From assembly GCA_021199855.1 (NCBI GenBank), contig JAJQHD010000055.1:58216-122215 (forward strand): a stretch of 64,000 nucleotides of DNA. Direction: 5' to 3'. Numbering within the stretch: position 1 is the first letter of the stretch; each line of letters opens with the position of its first letter. The position numbers were made by a program, and so were the translations under genes. The DNA is from Oscillospiraceae bacterium. Its GTDB lineage: Bacteria; Bacillota; Clostridia; Oscillospirales; Ruminococcaceae. Below, in pieces: positions 24,669-32,438 of the stretch. The notes below the pieces were generated by a model. That model saw only the letters and a program-made list of their open reading frames with translations. It was not told the DNA's origin and did no database searches.

Positions 24669-24698
24669 CTATATCCGATGAAAGGGAGGTGATGCCAT

Positions 24699-25001
24699 AT
24701 GAGCGAAGAACTTGAAAAGCTGAACCGCGATATTTATGCAACGCAGAAAAAGCTGAAAGCCGCTATGGATAAAGAAAAAATTCTTACAAACGAAATGCGG
24801 CGGCTGACCCGAAGCGAGAGGACGCATCGGCTATGTACGCGAGGCGGAATGTTGGAAACCTTTTTGAAAGAACCGATGCTGCTATCGGATGATGATGTTA
24901 TGGAGCTTTTAACGACTGTCTTTAATGAAATGGGTGTGCAAGAGAAGCTAAATATTTTGATTGAGAAGCATAAAAATACGGAAGAAACGGAACAAGGGTA
25001 A
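24699..25001 (+). CDS. DUF3847 family protein
   Basis: This 100-residue protein is a coiled coil (LNRDIYATQKKLKAAMDKE and on) followed by the conserved RRLTRSERTHRLCTRGGMLE segment that marks DUF3847 proteins. They are found next to relaxase genes in Clostridia mobilizable elements and are thought to assist mobilization, though the role is unproven. Start ATG 24699 follows AAAGGGAGGTGATGCCAT. The oriT-like region follows immediately. Confidence 0.88.
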   Translation: MSEELEKLNRDIYATQKKLKAAMDKEKILTNEMRRLTRSERTHRLCTRGGMLETFLKEPMLLSDDDVMELLTTVFNEMGVQEKLNILIEKHKNTEETEQG

Positions 25002-25299
25002 ACCCTTGACGACGACAAGGGCGCAATTATACACCGCTTAACGCGGTGTGTTGCGTTCTGCCGAAAGCTCCTTGCAGGAAGCCGATGATTTCCGCAGCGT
25101 GGTTGTCACGCCGTTCAAATCATCCCAGTGGCTATGCCCCTGCGTCAGCTGCGCTGACTACCCCGAAAAACGCTTGTCATTGGAGAAGTGTCTTAATCAC
25201 TTCCCCACTAACAAGCTTTAATTTAATACCGCTCATATTACGACCGCTTTTTAATTATGCGGTCTTTTTATTTTGCGCCAAGAAAGGAAGATTTCAACA
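25002..25299. other. Mobilization intergenic region with oriT-like structure
   Basis: This stretch between DUF3847 and relaxase holds a nested inverted repeat: CGCAA (25022-25026) with TTGCG (25051-25055), and inside it ACACCGC (25031-25037) with GCGGTGT (25043-25049). Such a hairpin just upstream of a MobA/MobL gene is the expected form of an origin of transfer; the nick site probably lies just 3' of it. A terminator is at its right end. No gene is called here. Confidence 0.65.
25242..25269 (+). terminator. Terminator upstream of relaxase gene
   Basis: GACCGC (25242-25247) pairs with GCGGTC (25259-25264) followed by TTTTT. It separates the relaxase from upstream transcription. Confidence 0.8.
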
Positions 25300-26877
25300 A
25301 TGCCCAATCCGCATTTTAAAATTACTATCGTTAAACGAAGCAAGGGGCAGTCAGCCGTTGCGGGAGCTGCGTATCAAAGCGGTGAGAGCCTGTTTTGTGA
25401 GTACGACCAAAAACGTAAAAGCTATACCGAAAAGCGAGGTATAGCATACACTGAAATTATGCTGCCGTCGAACGCACCGCCGGAGTTTGCCGACCGAGCC
25501 ACACTTTGGAATGCGGTTGAGGCTGTCGAAAATCAATGGAATTCACAGCTTGCAAGAAGATTTGTTTTAGCGTTGCCGAGAGAAATCCCAAAAGAACAAT
25601 ATCCGCAAATGGTTAGAGAGTATTGTCAAGAATATTTTGTGTCCAAAGGGATGTGCTGCGATTTTGCAATTCATGACCCCGACCCACCGGGGCATAATCC
25701 GCATTGCCATATAATGCTTACACTTAGAGCAATGGATGAAAACGGAAAGTGGCTGCCGAAAAGCAGAAAGGTTTATGACCTTGACGAAAACGGCGAACGA
25801 ATACGGCTGCCGTCAGGTAATTGGAAAAGTTATAAAGAAGATACGGTTGACTGGAATCAACAGTCACATTGTGAAGAGTGGCGGCACGGATGGGAGGTTA
25901 TTCAAAATCGTTATTTAGAAATGCAGGGCAGACCCGAACGAATAGATCTTCGCTCCTATGAGCGTCAAGGAATTGATGTTGTTCCCACTGTTCATATGGG
26001 ACCCGCCGTTACGCAAATGGAGCGAAAGGGCATATCAACAAATGTGGGAAATTTAAATCGAGATATAAAAGCTGCCAACAGCTTGATGGCAAGTATACGA
26101 AAAACAATTAAAAATTTGCGTGATTGGATAAATGATTTAATTGAGAAGAAAAGCAAACTTTCGGAAAATGAAAATTCCTCGCCCAACCTTTTGAAATTAC
26201 TTATGGATTACACAAAACTCAGAGCCGAGGAACGTTCGGAGTGGTCTGCCTACGGGCAACAACAAGGTAAGCTAAAAGATATGAAAGCCGTATCCTCTGC
26301 TATCGTTTATTTGAAACATTACAACATAGTAACTCTTGATGAATTGGAACAAGTTCTTGACGAGAAAAACGCTAAAGCAACAGAAATTCGCAAGTCAATG
26401 CGACGCAAAGAGAGCCGAATGAAAACTATAGCATCGACGGAAAAAGCTGTTTCGGTTGTCAAGCAGTATAAATCGGTTCATGATAAGTATATCAAAATCG
26501 GATGGAAAGGAAAACAAAAAAGGTTTGCCGAAAATCACAGCACGGAGCTTGCCGCTTACAACAAAGCCGACCGTTATTTACGGAAGCAAAACATTGACGT
26601 TTCAATCGATTTAAAATCATTAAAGGCTGAATACCGAAAACTTGAAACGGAAGTGTCCGAACAACAAAAAGAGCTTGAAATTGTGAAAAAGGATTTACAG
26701 CCGTTGAAAGATGTTCGCTATTGGGTTAATAAGGTCATAGCTTCAAAAGAACAGCCTGCCGAACATATACCCGAGCCGAAACATTCACTTATCGAAAAAT
26801 TAAAATATATAGGCGATGTTGAAAAATCGGACAGTACCGAACGTAATCAACAGAAAAAACAGGATATTGACCGTTAA
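25300..26877 (+). CDS. MobA/MobL relaxase
   Basis: This 525-residue protein nicks the element at oriT and pilots the strand into a recipient. The N-terminal ~230 residues are the HUH relaxase domain: KITIVKRSKGQSAVAGAAYQ with a candidate catalytic Tyr25, RRFVLALPREIP, and the metal-binding GHNPHCHIMLTLR (His132, 135, 137). The rest is long coiled coil, which may bind DNA or the coupling protein. The primase domain of larger MobA proteins is absent. Start ATG 25300 follows AAGAAAGGAAGATTT. Confidence 0.94.
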   Translation: MPNPHFKITIVKRSKGQSAVAGAAYQSGESLFCEYDQKRKSYTEKRGIAYTEIMLPSNAPPEFADRATLWNAVEAVENQWNSQLARRFVLALPREIPKEQYPQMVREYCQEYFVSKGMCCDFAIHDPDPPGHNPHCHIMLTLRAMDENGKWLPKSRKVYDLDENGERIRLPSGNWKSYKEDTVDWNQQSHCEEWRHGWEVIQNRYLEMQGRPERIDLRSYERQGIDVVPTVHMGPAVTQMERKGISTNVGNLNRDIKAANSLMASIRKTIKNLRDWINDLIEKKSKLSENENSSPNLLKLLMDYTKLRAEERSEWSAYGQQQGKLKDMKAVSSAIVYLKHYNIVTLDELEQVLDEKNAKATEIRKSMRRKESRMKTIASTEKAVSVVKQYKSVHDKYIKIGWKGKQKRFAENHSTELAAYNKADRYLRKQNIDVSIDLKSLKAEYRKLETEVSEQQKELEIVKKDLQPLKDVRYWVNKVIASKEQPAEHIPEPKHSLIEKLKYIGDVEKSDSTERNQQKKQDIDR

Positions 26878-26941
26878 GATGAGCAATGTTCTCAAAATTA
26901 AATACCAATCGTATTCAGATTGGCATGAGGAGGTGATGAGA

Positions 26942-27154
26942 ATGGAAAACAGAACAATACAGCTTACAGAAGAAAATCCGTCGAGAATAATTATAAAACT
27001 CGGCAGAACAACTTATATCGCGGATATTCATTTCAGTCAGGAAAGTAAAGAAACGATGAATGATAAGATTATCCGCCTTGTCGGAAATGATATATTCAAT
27101 CAAATTTGCCGACAAAATATCGGGGATGTTACTGCAAAAGATGAGGAGCAATGA
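26942..27154 (+). CDS. tnpW: TnpW-like transposon protein
   Basis: This 70-residue protein has the small TnpW pattern: IIIKLGRTTYIADIHFSQESKETMNDKIIRLVGNDIF. TnpW is encoded at the end of Tn4451-type elements; its function is unknown. The open frame extends further upstream, but ATG 26942 is chosen because GAGGAGGTGATGAG precedes it and family members begin there. It ends about 40 bases from the right end of the element. Confidence 0.85.
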   Translation: MENRTIQLTEENPSRIIIKLGRTTYIADIHFSQESKETMNDKIIRLVGNDIFNQICRQNIGDVTAKDEEQ

Positions 27155-27186
27155 AGAAAATACGGGCTCAATATAACTTTTTTGTA

Positions 27187-27212
27187 ATTCTGTCTTGACA
27201 AAACGCTTCCGA
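27187..27212. other. Right junction of nested mobile element (attR)
   Basis: Element sequence ends AATTCTGTCTTG (to 27197) and intein sequence resumes ACAAAACGCTTCC. Joining the two ends gives a circular-form site TCTGTC-N9-GACAGA, a perfect 6-base inverted repeat around the crossover, which supports the placement. Confidence 0.65.
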
Positions 27213-29117
27213 ACGGTTGTGTTCTGCGATATTTCCGGCAGTAAGCGCAATCATCTTCAGGACGATTTGCATTCATGGTATAGGGTGAAATCTGTAAAAG
27301 AAACAGGAGAAGAAAAGATAGTATACAATATAACTGTTGAAGAGGACAACAGCTACGTTGCTGACGGAATCGTAGTTCACAACTGTCAGGATATGTCGAT
27401 TGCCGGAAAGCGGAGTGGCTTAGATGGTGAACGGTCAAGTCTATTCTATGAAGCCGTCCGTATTGTAAAAGAAATGAGGGAAAAGACAAATGGACAATAT
27501 CCAAGATATATCGTGTGGGAGAATGTCCCCGGAGCCTTCTCCTCTAACGGCGGAGAGGATTTCAGGTGCGTTCTCGAAGAAATCTGCAAAGTCGAGGACG
27601 AACGGATTTCTGTTCCTAAACCTGACAGGTGGACAAACGCAGGAGAAATCGTGGGAAATGAGTTCTCCCTCGCTTGGCGAGTTCTCGATGCGGAAGGTTG
27701 GGGCGTTCCCCAGCGTAGAAAACGTATCTTCCTTGTCGCAGATTTTGGAGGTAGGAGTGCCGGAAAAATATTATTTGAGTCGGAAGGCTTGTCTCGGTAT
27801 ACTCCGCAGGGCTTCCGTTCGTGGCAAAGAACTGCCGGAAATCCTACACAGAGCATTGGAGCGACAGGCTTTGATGGATATAACGGAATACTAACTGGCG
27901 ATATATCATCTACACTTGGAGAAAACTGTGGTATTTCTACAGGAAGAAACGGCATCGTACTAAATGACCAAGGCGGTCAGCGTATAGATGTGACAGATGA
28001 TGTTACCTCTACTTTAAGAGCAGAAGCTCATCATCCACCTTGTGTTATGTCGGCAGGCTTCTGCACTGAATACTCAGCAAATGCAAGAGGCATAGGCTAC
28101 GAAGAGGAGAGAAGCCCGACACTTCGTGCGGGAGTGGTGCCGGCTGTAGTGCCTTTAGAAAACCATCCAACAGATGGTAGGGTTAAGATTGAAGAGGGTG
28201 GCATGGTACAAACGCTGAGCAATCGTATGGGAACCGGTGGGAATAACGTGCCGCTTCTTATGGAGGAGCAAGTTCCTATTACCCTTAAAATTCGTTCAGG
28301 TTGTGCTGGAGGAGGCAAAGGGCAACTCTGCCAGGTAGATAAATCTGCGACACTCGGTTGCAATAACGATCAAACACTGTTTGTCCCCGAACAGGAATCC
28401 TGCTATTGGGATGGTGGGCAGACTGCCGGAACGCTGACAGAAAAGAACGCCAGAGGCACACAGCGGATGCCTGACAAGGATAACTTCAATTGTGTATTGG
28501 AATCCAACATTCCGAAAGCCTACGGCATAAGCTCTTTTCAGTCAAACGCCATGCTTTCAGATAATCCTCATTCGGGAATCTATGAAGCTGAGACTTCGAG
28601 AACTTTGGACACAGGTGGCGGTAATCCTGACTGCAATCAAGGTGGAGTGGCAATAGTCGAAAAAGCTTACTCTATTCAAGGAAACCTCATCGGTCGGGAT
28701 GACAAGAACGGTCCACAAGGAAATGGTATCAATGAAGATGTGTCGTTCACACTGAACGCCACAGATCACCATGCGGTATGTTCCAATGGCAAAGAAGAGC
28801 CAAAATACACGGTGAGAAGACTTACTCCGGCCGAATGTGCCAGACTTCAGGGCTTTCCAGATTGGTGGTGCAAAGATTTAGGAAATCCGAATCCTACCGA
28901 TGAGGAAGTCGCTTTCTGGACTGAAGTCTGGGAGGCATACAGAAAAGCTGTCACGCTTAGCTCCAAGCCGAAAACGGAAAAGCAGGTCAGAAAGTGGCTC
29001 GCTAACCCTTATTCAGATAGCGCAGAGTATAGGCTCTGGGGAAACGGAGTTGCTCTCCCATGTGTATATTTCATTATGTGCGGCATCGCCTGGGCAACTG
29101 AGAAAAAGGAGAAGTAA
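27195..29117 (+). CDS. dcm: Cytosine-5 DNA methyltransferase, C-terminal part
   Basis: After the intein end (27383) the methyltransferase resumes at motif IV: CQDMSIAGKRSGLDGERS. Motif VI (VWENVPGAF), motif VIII (PQRRKRIFLVADF), motif IX (RRLTPAECARLQGFPDWW) and motif X (RLWGNGVALPCVYF) are all present. The variable region between VIII and IX is about 300 residues long and holds some eight degenerate units built round an S/T-x-TL core (SSTLGE, TSTLRA, SPTLRA, VQTLSN, SATLGC, AGTLTE, SRTLDT, SFTLNA). This is unusually large and suggests several target-recognition modules. The first open start is TTG 27195, inside the element junction, with no Shine-Dalgarno. Confidence 0.93.
   Translation: MTKRFRTVVFCDISGSKRNHLQDDLHSWYRVKSVKETGEEKIVYNITVEEDNSYVADGIVVHNCQDMSIAGKRSGLDGERSSLFYEAVRIVKEMREKTNGQYPRYIVWENVPGAFSSNGGEDFRCVLEEICKVEDERISVPKPDRWTNAGEIVGNEFSLAWRVLDAEGWGVPQRRKRIFLVADFGGRSAGKILFESEGLSRYTPQGFRSWQRTAGNPTQSIGATGFDGYNGILTGDISSTLGENCGISTGRNGIVLNDQGGQRIDVTDDVTSTLRAEAHHPPCVMSAGFCTEYSANARGIGYEEERSPTLRAGVVPAVVPLENHPTDGRVKIEEGGMVQTLSNRMGTGGNNVPLLMEEQVPITLKIRSGCAGGGKGQLCQVDKSATLGCNNDQTLFVPEQESCYWDGGQTAGTLTEKNARGTQRMPDKDNFNCVLESNIPKAYGISSFQSNAMLSDNPHSGIYEAETSRTLDTGGGNPDCNQGGVAIVEKAYSIQGNLIGRDDKNGPQGNGINEDVSFTLNATDHHAVCSNGKEEPKYTVRRLTPAECARLQGFPDWWCKDLGNPNPTDEEVAFWTEVWEAYRKAVTLSSKPKTEKQVRKWLANPYSDSAEYRLWGNGVALPCVYFIMCGIAWATEKKEK
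27198..27383 (+). other. Intein, C-terminal part
   Basis: This 62-codon piece completes the intein. It ends with block F (KIVYNITVEEDNSYVADG) and block G (IVVHN) directly before the +1 cysteine of the host protein. The last His-Asn and the following Cys are the residues needed for splicing. There is no convincing ribosome binding site before it on the element side, so independent expression is doubtful. Confidence 0.92.
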
Positions 29118-29329
29118 ATAGATAAGATGCCTTGTCGAGTTGAAACCATATTCGGCGAGGCGTCGCAACCTATGATGTCTAATGTACCAAATATATATGC
29201 GGAGTATTTGTTCATAACGTAGAATCGCTCATAATTATGAAAAAAAGACTGGATATTTAAGGCGAAAAGAGTGATTAATAGAGTACCGAATAAAAACGGC
29301 ATCTTAAAAGCCGAAAGGAGCATAACTAC
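29118..29329. other. Control region of the accessory block, degenerate promoter
   Basis: The stretch contains AAAAAGACTGGATATTT near 29244, matching the upstream half of the repeated promoter found at 33.1, 33.8 and 34.7 kb, but its -10 half is altered (GATTAATAG at wider spacing). A CGGC/GCCG hairpin near 29298-29314 sits before the ribosome binding site. It is probably a diverged member of the same promoter family. Confidence 0.5.
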
Positions 29330-30166
29330 ATGAGATTTGAAATGAACATTGACGACCGCAAGAAGCTGGTGTCAAGGCTTAAGGAGCTGACAGGGCTCGA
29401 ATCCCGCTACTCTGGAGTTCCCAACTGTGTCTACTACATAGGAGACTATACGGTGGGAAGAGATGGAAGCGTGGAGGTTGATGAGGTTAGCGCAGACCGC
29501 ACAGTCATCAACACCCTCATTTCCGAGGGAATGTTGAAAGGAGAGCTTCTCTCAGGTGAAGAGGAGGAAGAACTACAAGTAGGTGAAAACTTCCTCAAGG
29601 TAAGCTATCCTATGCACAAGCACACAGGAACGTCACTTCGGAATCTTGTCTACCTGCTTTACAGCCGTGAACCCCTTATTAACAAAGCCCTCGGCACGCA
29701 CTTCGAGGTGGACAAAGGACTTATTGAGGCACTCAAGGACGATTTATGCACTGTAACATCACTTGCCCTGATGCGGGTGATTGCCGACTACGAAGCTGAG
29801 CATGGTCTTTCGATGTCAGGAATTCACATGACGGATGAGGAAGTCACACTTGTTGGTTTCCGAGTAAATAACGAAGCCGAGGAAGCGGATAAGATTAAGG
29901 CTTTCACTGAGCTAACGGAACTTATGAACAAGATGGCAATCGCCCAGAAACGTATTCAGGCGAAGACAATCACCGGCGGAAACGAAAAGTATGCCATGAG
30001 AATCTGGCTGGTTCATATGGGCATGGGCGGAAATGAATACAAGAGAAGCAGAGCAATTCTTCTTGAGAATCTTTCAGGGAACTGTGCCTTCCGTACAGAA
30101 GAGGAAGCTGAAAAATTCAGAGCCAACCAGAAAACCAAGCGGGAAGCTAAGAAAGCTGCGGAATAG
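29330..30166 (+). CDS. Conserved phage accessory protein sharing a C-terminal module with the amidoligase
   Basis: This 278-residue protein starts at ATG 29330 after AAAGGAGC. The N-terminus (DDRKKLVSRLKELTGLESRY, CVYYIGDYTVGRDG) resembles proteins loosely annotated as 'virulence-related' in Clostridia phages. The C-terminal ~45 residues (KYAMRIWLVHMGMGGNEY, SRAILLENLSGNCAFR) closely match the C-terminus of the amidoligase at 31.7 kb. A shared tail on two otherwise unlike proteins suggests a common partner. No catalytic motif is seen and the function is unknown. Confidence 0.8.
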   Translation: MRFEMNIDDRKKLVSRLKELTGLESRYSGVPNCVYYIGDYTVGRDGSVEVDEVSADRTVINTLISEGMLKGELLSGEEEEELQVGENFLKVSYPMHKHTGTSLRNLVYLLYSREPLINKALGTHFEVDKGLIEALKDDLCTVTSLALMRVIADYEAEHGLSMSGIHMTDEEVTLVGFRVNNEAEEADKIKAFTELTELMNKMAIAQKRIQAKTITGGNEKYAMRIWLVHMGMGGNEYKRSRAILLENLSGNCAFRTEEEAEKFRANQKTKREAKKAAE

Positions 30167-30183
30167 GAGCGGAGGTGAAAGCC

Positions 30184-30579
30184 ATGCAGTTTCCAAGCGA
30201 AGAGATTGTTGAGAGGGTAAGAAAAGATTATCCCGCCGGTACCAGAGTTCAACTCAGAGAAATGAATGACCCAAGGCATCCGCCGATAGGTTCTTTTGGA
30301 ACGGTTACAGGTGTCGATGACACTGCCAGCATAGAGGTTGCTTGGGACAACGGAAGTAGCCTAAGTGTAGTGTACGATGTGGACAAAGTGGATACGGTTG
30401 TAGTCACCACTGTGTGCTATGGTCAGAAACAGGAGTGGACAAGCCGCAAAGAAGCGATTGAGTTCTTCAGGCAGGGAGTCATCGAGTGTGATACTGGATC
30501 TAGCGAGTGCTCAAGATACATGAAGATATTTGCTGACCTTTTGATGGGTAAGAGTTTCTGTACGGATGGGGACTCCTAA
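30184..30579 (+). CDS. DUF4314 domain protein
   Basis: The N-terminal ~70 residues match DUF4314: VRKDYPAGTRVQLREMNDP, GSFGTVTGVDDTASIEVAWDNGSSLSVVYDVD, a small SH3-like barrel. A second, C-terminal part (TSRKEAIEFFRQGVIECD, CSRYMKIFADLLMGKSFCTD) is often seen joined to it in phage accessory proteins. Start ATG 30184 follows GGAGGTGAAAGCC. It lies 17 bases after the previous gene and ends before a promoter. Function unknown; the barrel suggests nucleic-acid or protein binding. Confidence 0.85.
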   Translation: MQFPSEEIVERVRKDYPAGTRVQLREMNDPRHPPIGSFGTVTGVDDTASIEVAWDNGSSLSVVYDVDKVDTVVVTTVCYGQKQEWTSRKEAIEFFRQGVIECDTGSSECSRYMKIFADLLMGKSFCTDGDS

Positions 30580-30718
30580 ATATATAGAGGACCCATTCCA
30601 CCATGTGTATATTAACTCAAGTGGGGCTAAATAGCAAGTGTATTTTGAGCTGAAAGATACACAAATATCTGAGGCTTTATTTCCGACAATCTTGTGTACT
30701 ATTTAGTTAAAATTATAC

Positions 30719-30747
30719 TTGCTATTATCTTACTTTAGAGGTAATAT
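30719..30747 (+). promoter_or_regulatory. Repeated phage promoter, copy 1 (amidoligase)
   Basis: TTGCTA (30719-30724), 17 bases, TAATAT (30742-30747), with ACTTTAGAGG just before the -10. A leader hairpin AAGGG (30759-30763)/CCCTT (30772-30776) follows, then GGAGG and the start at 30802. This is one of seven related sites. Confidence 0.82.
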
Positions 30748-30801
30748 GTGTATACCGAAAGGGAAAACAAACCCTTAAATAAATCACGGAGGTATACACA
30801 A

Positions 30802-31752
30802 ATGAACGCAAGGACAGAAAGACAAATCGCTGAAATGAAGAAGCAGACTATTGGGGTTGAGGTCGAAATGAACAAAATCACCAGAGAAAGAGCTTCAAGG
30901 GTTGCAGCAACATTCTTCGGAACAGGAAGATATGAGGATACATCAAGAAGGAACGGTTATGGAGCTTGGTCAGCTTGGGATACAAGCGGAAGAGAGTGGA
31001 TGTTCAAAAAGGATTCGAGCATACACGGCTGTATAGATGAAGAATGCGAATTGGTAACCCCGATTCTTCACTACGAGGACATTCCTACTTTGCAGGAGCT
31101 TATCCGCAGACTGCGTCACGCAGGTGCAAAGAGCGATGCCTCCAGAGGTTGCGGAGTTCACATCCATATCGGAGCGAACGGACACACTCCAAAGACGCTC
31201 AGAAACCTTGCCAACATTATGGCGAGCCACGAGGAGCTCTTGGTAAGTGCGTTGAATATTTCCCGAATCAGAATAGACAGCTATTGCCGAATGGTTGACC
31301 CTAATTTCCTGTGTATCCTCAACCGTAGAAAGCCGACCACCATGGCAGAGCTTGCAGACATCTGGTACGGTAGCCAATATGCAAATCAAGACAGGAATTA
31401 TCACTACAACGACAGCAGATACCATATGCTCAACCTCCATGCCACCTTCACCAAAGGCACGATAGAGTTCAGACTTTTCCAGTTTGATGAGCCTGACGGG
31501 AACCGCAAGGGTGGACTTCACGCAGGACAGCTCAAGAGCTACATACAGCTTTGCTTAGCATTAAGCCAAATGGCAAAGGAAGTAAAGACTGCGAGCCCGA
31601 AGCCTCAGCAGATTGAAAATCCAAAATATGCGATGAGAACCTGGCTTCTGAGACTTGGCTTCATCGGTGAAGAGTTCGCAACTGCAAGAGACGTCCTCAC
31701 AAGACGACTTGACGGTGACTCAGCCTTCAGACACGGCAGAGAAGCCGCTTGA
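30802..31752 (+). CDS. Amidoligase family protein
   Basis: This 316-residue protein belongs to the glutamine-synthetase-like amidoligases. Visible motifs: TIGVEVEMNKI at the start (metal-binding Glu pair), CGVHIHIGANGHTP in the middle (His-x-His), and GTIEFRLFQFDEPDG (Glu and Arg of the nucleotide site). Such enzymes use ATP to form amide or peptide bonds. The C-terminal ~40 residues match the end of the 29330 protein. A longer frame starts at 30748, but ATG 30802 has the GGAGG. The cyclotransferase gene that follows is a known companion of phage amidoligases. Confidence 0.9.
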   Translation: MNARTERQIAEMKKQTIGVEVEMNKITRERASRVAATFFGTGRYEDTSRRNGYGAWSAWDTSGREWMFKKDSSIHGCIDEECELVTPILHYEDIPTLQELIRRLRHAGAKSDASRGCGVHIHIGANGHTPKTLRNLANIMASHEELLVSALNISRIRIDSYCRMVDPNFLCILNRRKPTTMAELADIWYGSQYANQDRNYHYNDSRYHMLNLHATFTKGTIEFRLFQFDEPDGNRKGGLHAGQLKSYIQLCLALSQMAKEVKTASPKPQQIENPKYAMRTWLLRLGFIGEEFATARDVLTRRLDGDSAFRHGREAA

Positions 31753-31765
31753 AGAGTTTAGGTTA

Positions 31766-31937
31766 AATGCCCTGCCTCCGACCGCTTAGGCATTACGGGG
31801 TCCCCGAAAAGTCATAGACTTTTTGGGGCGGAGGACGAGCAGCGAAATGAGTGAGCTTTTCGTGCTTGCACGAAAACGAGCGATATGAAGCTTGCGAGGA
31901 CGAAGGGTGGTAGAAGGGCACTTAATCTAAGCCCTTC
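31766..31937. other. Hairpin-rich intergenic region, candidate structured RNA
   Basis: Four strong inverted repeats are packed into 170 bases: AATGCC/GGCATT (31766-31771/31789-31794), CCCCGAAAAGT/ACTTTTTGGGG (31802-31812/31818-31828), GCTTTTCGTGC/GCACGAAAACGAGC (31855-31865/31868-31881) and GAAGGGC/GCCCTTC (31913-31919/31931-31937). The second could end the amidoligase transcript. The set together looks like a folded non-coding RNA or leader of the next gene. Confidence 0.5.
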
Positions 31938-31955
31938 AGAAAGGATTGATTCAAT

Positions 31956-32438
31956 ATGAAGAAAAGATACTACATTGCCTATGGCAGTAATTTGAATGTG
32001 TATCAGATGGGGAGGAGATGCCCGGGTGCTAAAGTCATCGGCACATCGGTTATCCCGGATTATGAGCTTCTGTTCAAAGGAAGCAAGACAGGTGCCTACC
32101 TAACTATTGAAAAGAAGACCGGTAGTGAAGTTCCGGTGGTGGCATGGGAGGTAACCAAGGAAGACGAGCTTTCACTCGATCACTACGAGGGCTGTCCGCA
32201 GTTTTACTACAAAGCTGAGATGGTTCTGCCCATAAAGGGTATTCTCACCGCTAAGACAAGAGAAAGAAACTGCTTCGTGTACATCATGCATGAGGACAGA
32301 CCACTTGGAGTTCCTACTTCATACTATGTTTACACTTGCCTTGACGGGTATAGGAGATTTGGGTTCGACCAGGAGATATTGATTCAGGCATATGCCAATA
32401 GCAGACAGGAGGCTGTAATATGGACAAAGAGCAGATAG
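31956..32438 (+). CDS. Gamma-glutamylcyclotransferase-like protein
   Basis: This 160-residue protein is an AIG2/GGCT-fold enzyme. It begins with the YIAYGSNL loop that binds the substrate, and has the catalytic Glu in LDHYEGCPQFY plus the TSYYVYTCLDGYR tail of the fold. The family releases pyroglutamate (5-oxoproline) from gamma-glutamyl amines or peptides. Start ATG 31956 follows AGAAAGGATTGATTCAAT. It overlaps the next gene by 19 bases. With the amidoligase upstream it may act on gamma-glutamyl bonds made there; the substrate is unknown. Confidence 0.92.
   Translation: MKKRYYIAYGSNLNVYQMGRRCPGAKVIGTSVIPDYELLFKGSKTGAYLTIEKKTGSEVPVVAWEVTKEDELSLDHYEGCPQFYYKAEMVLPIKGILTAKTRERNCFVYIMHEDRPLGVPTSYYVYTCLDGYRRFGFDQEILIQAYANSRQEAVIWTKSR

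Larger units (their letters stand above)
18938..27197 (+). mobile_element. Tn4451-like integrative mobilizable element, 8.26 kb
   Basis: The element encodes a large serine recombinase at its left end, then an HTH regulator, a broken DNA methyltransferase, a type IIG-like restriction-methylase, a DUF3847 protein, an oriT-like region, a MobA/MobL relaxase and TnpW. This backbone matches the Tn4451 group of Clostridia. It has inserted inside the intein of the phage methyltransferase. The ends were placed by requiring a shared dinucleotide and frame restoration: removing 8260 bases leaves a single 3054-base reading frame. It lacks a conjugation machine, so it needs a helper element to transfer. 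Confidence 0.88.
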
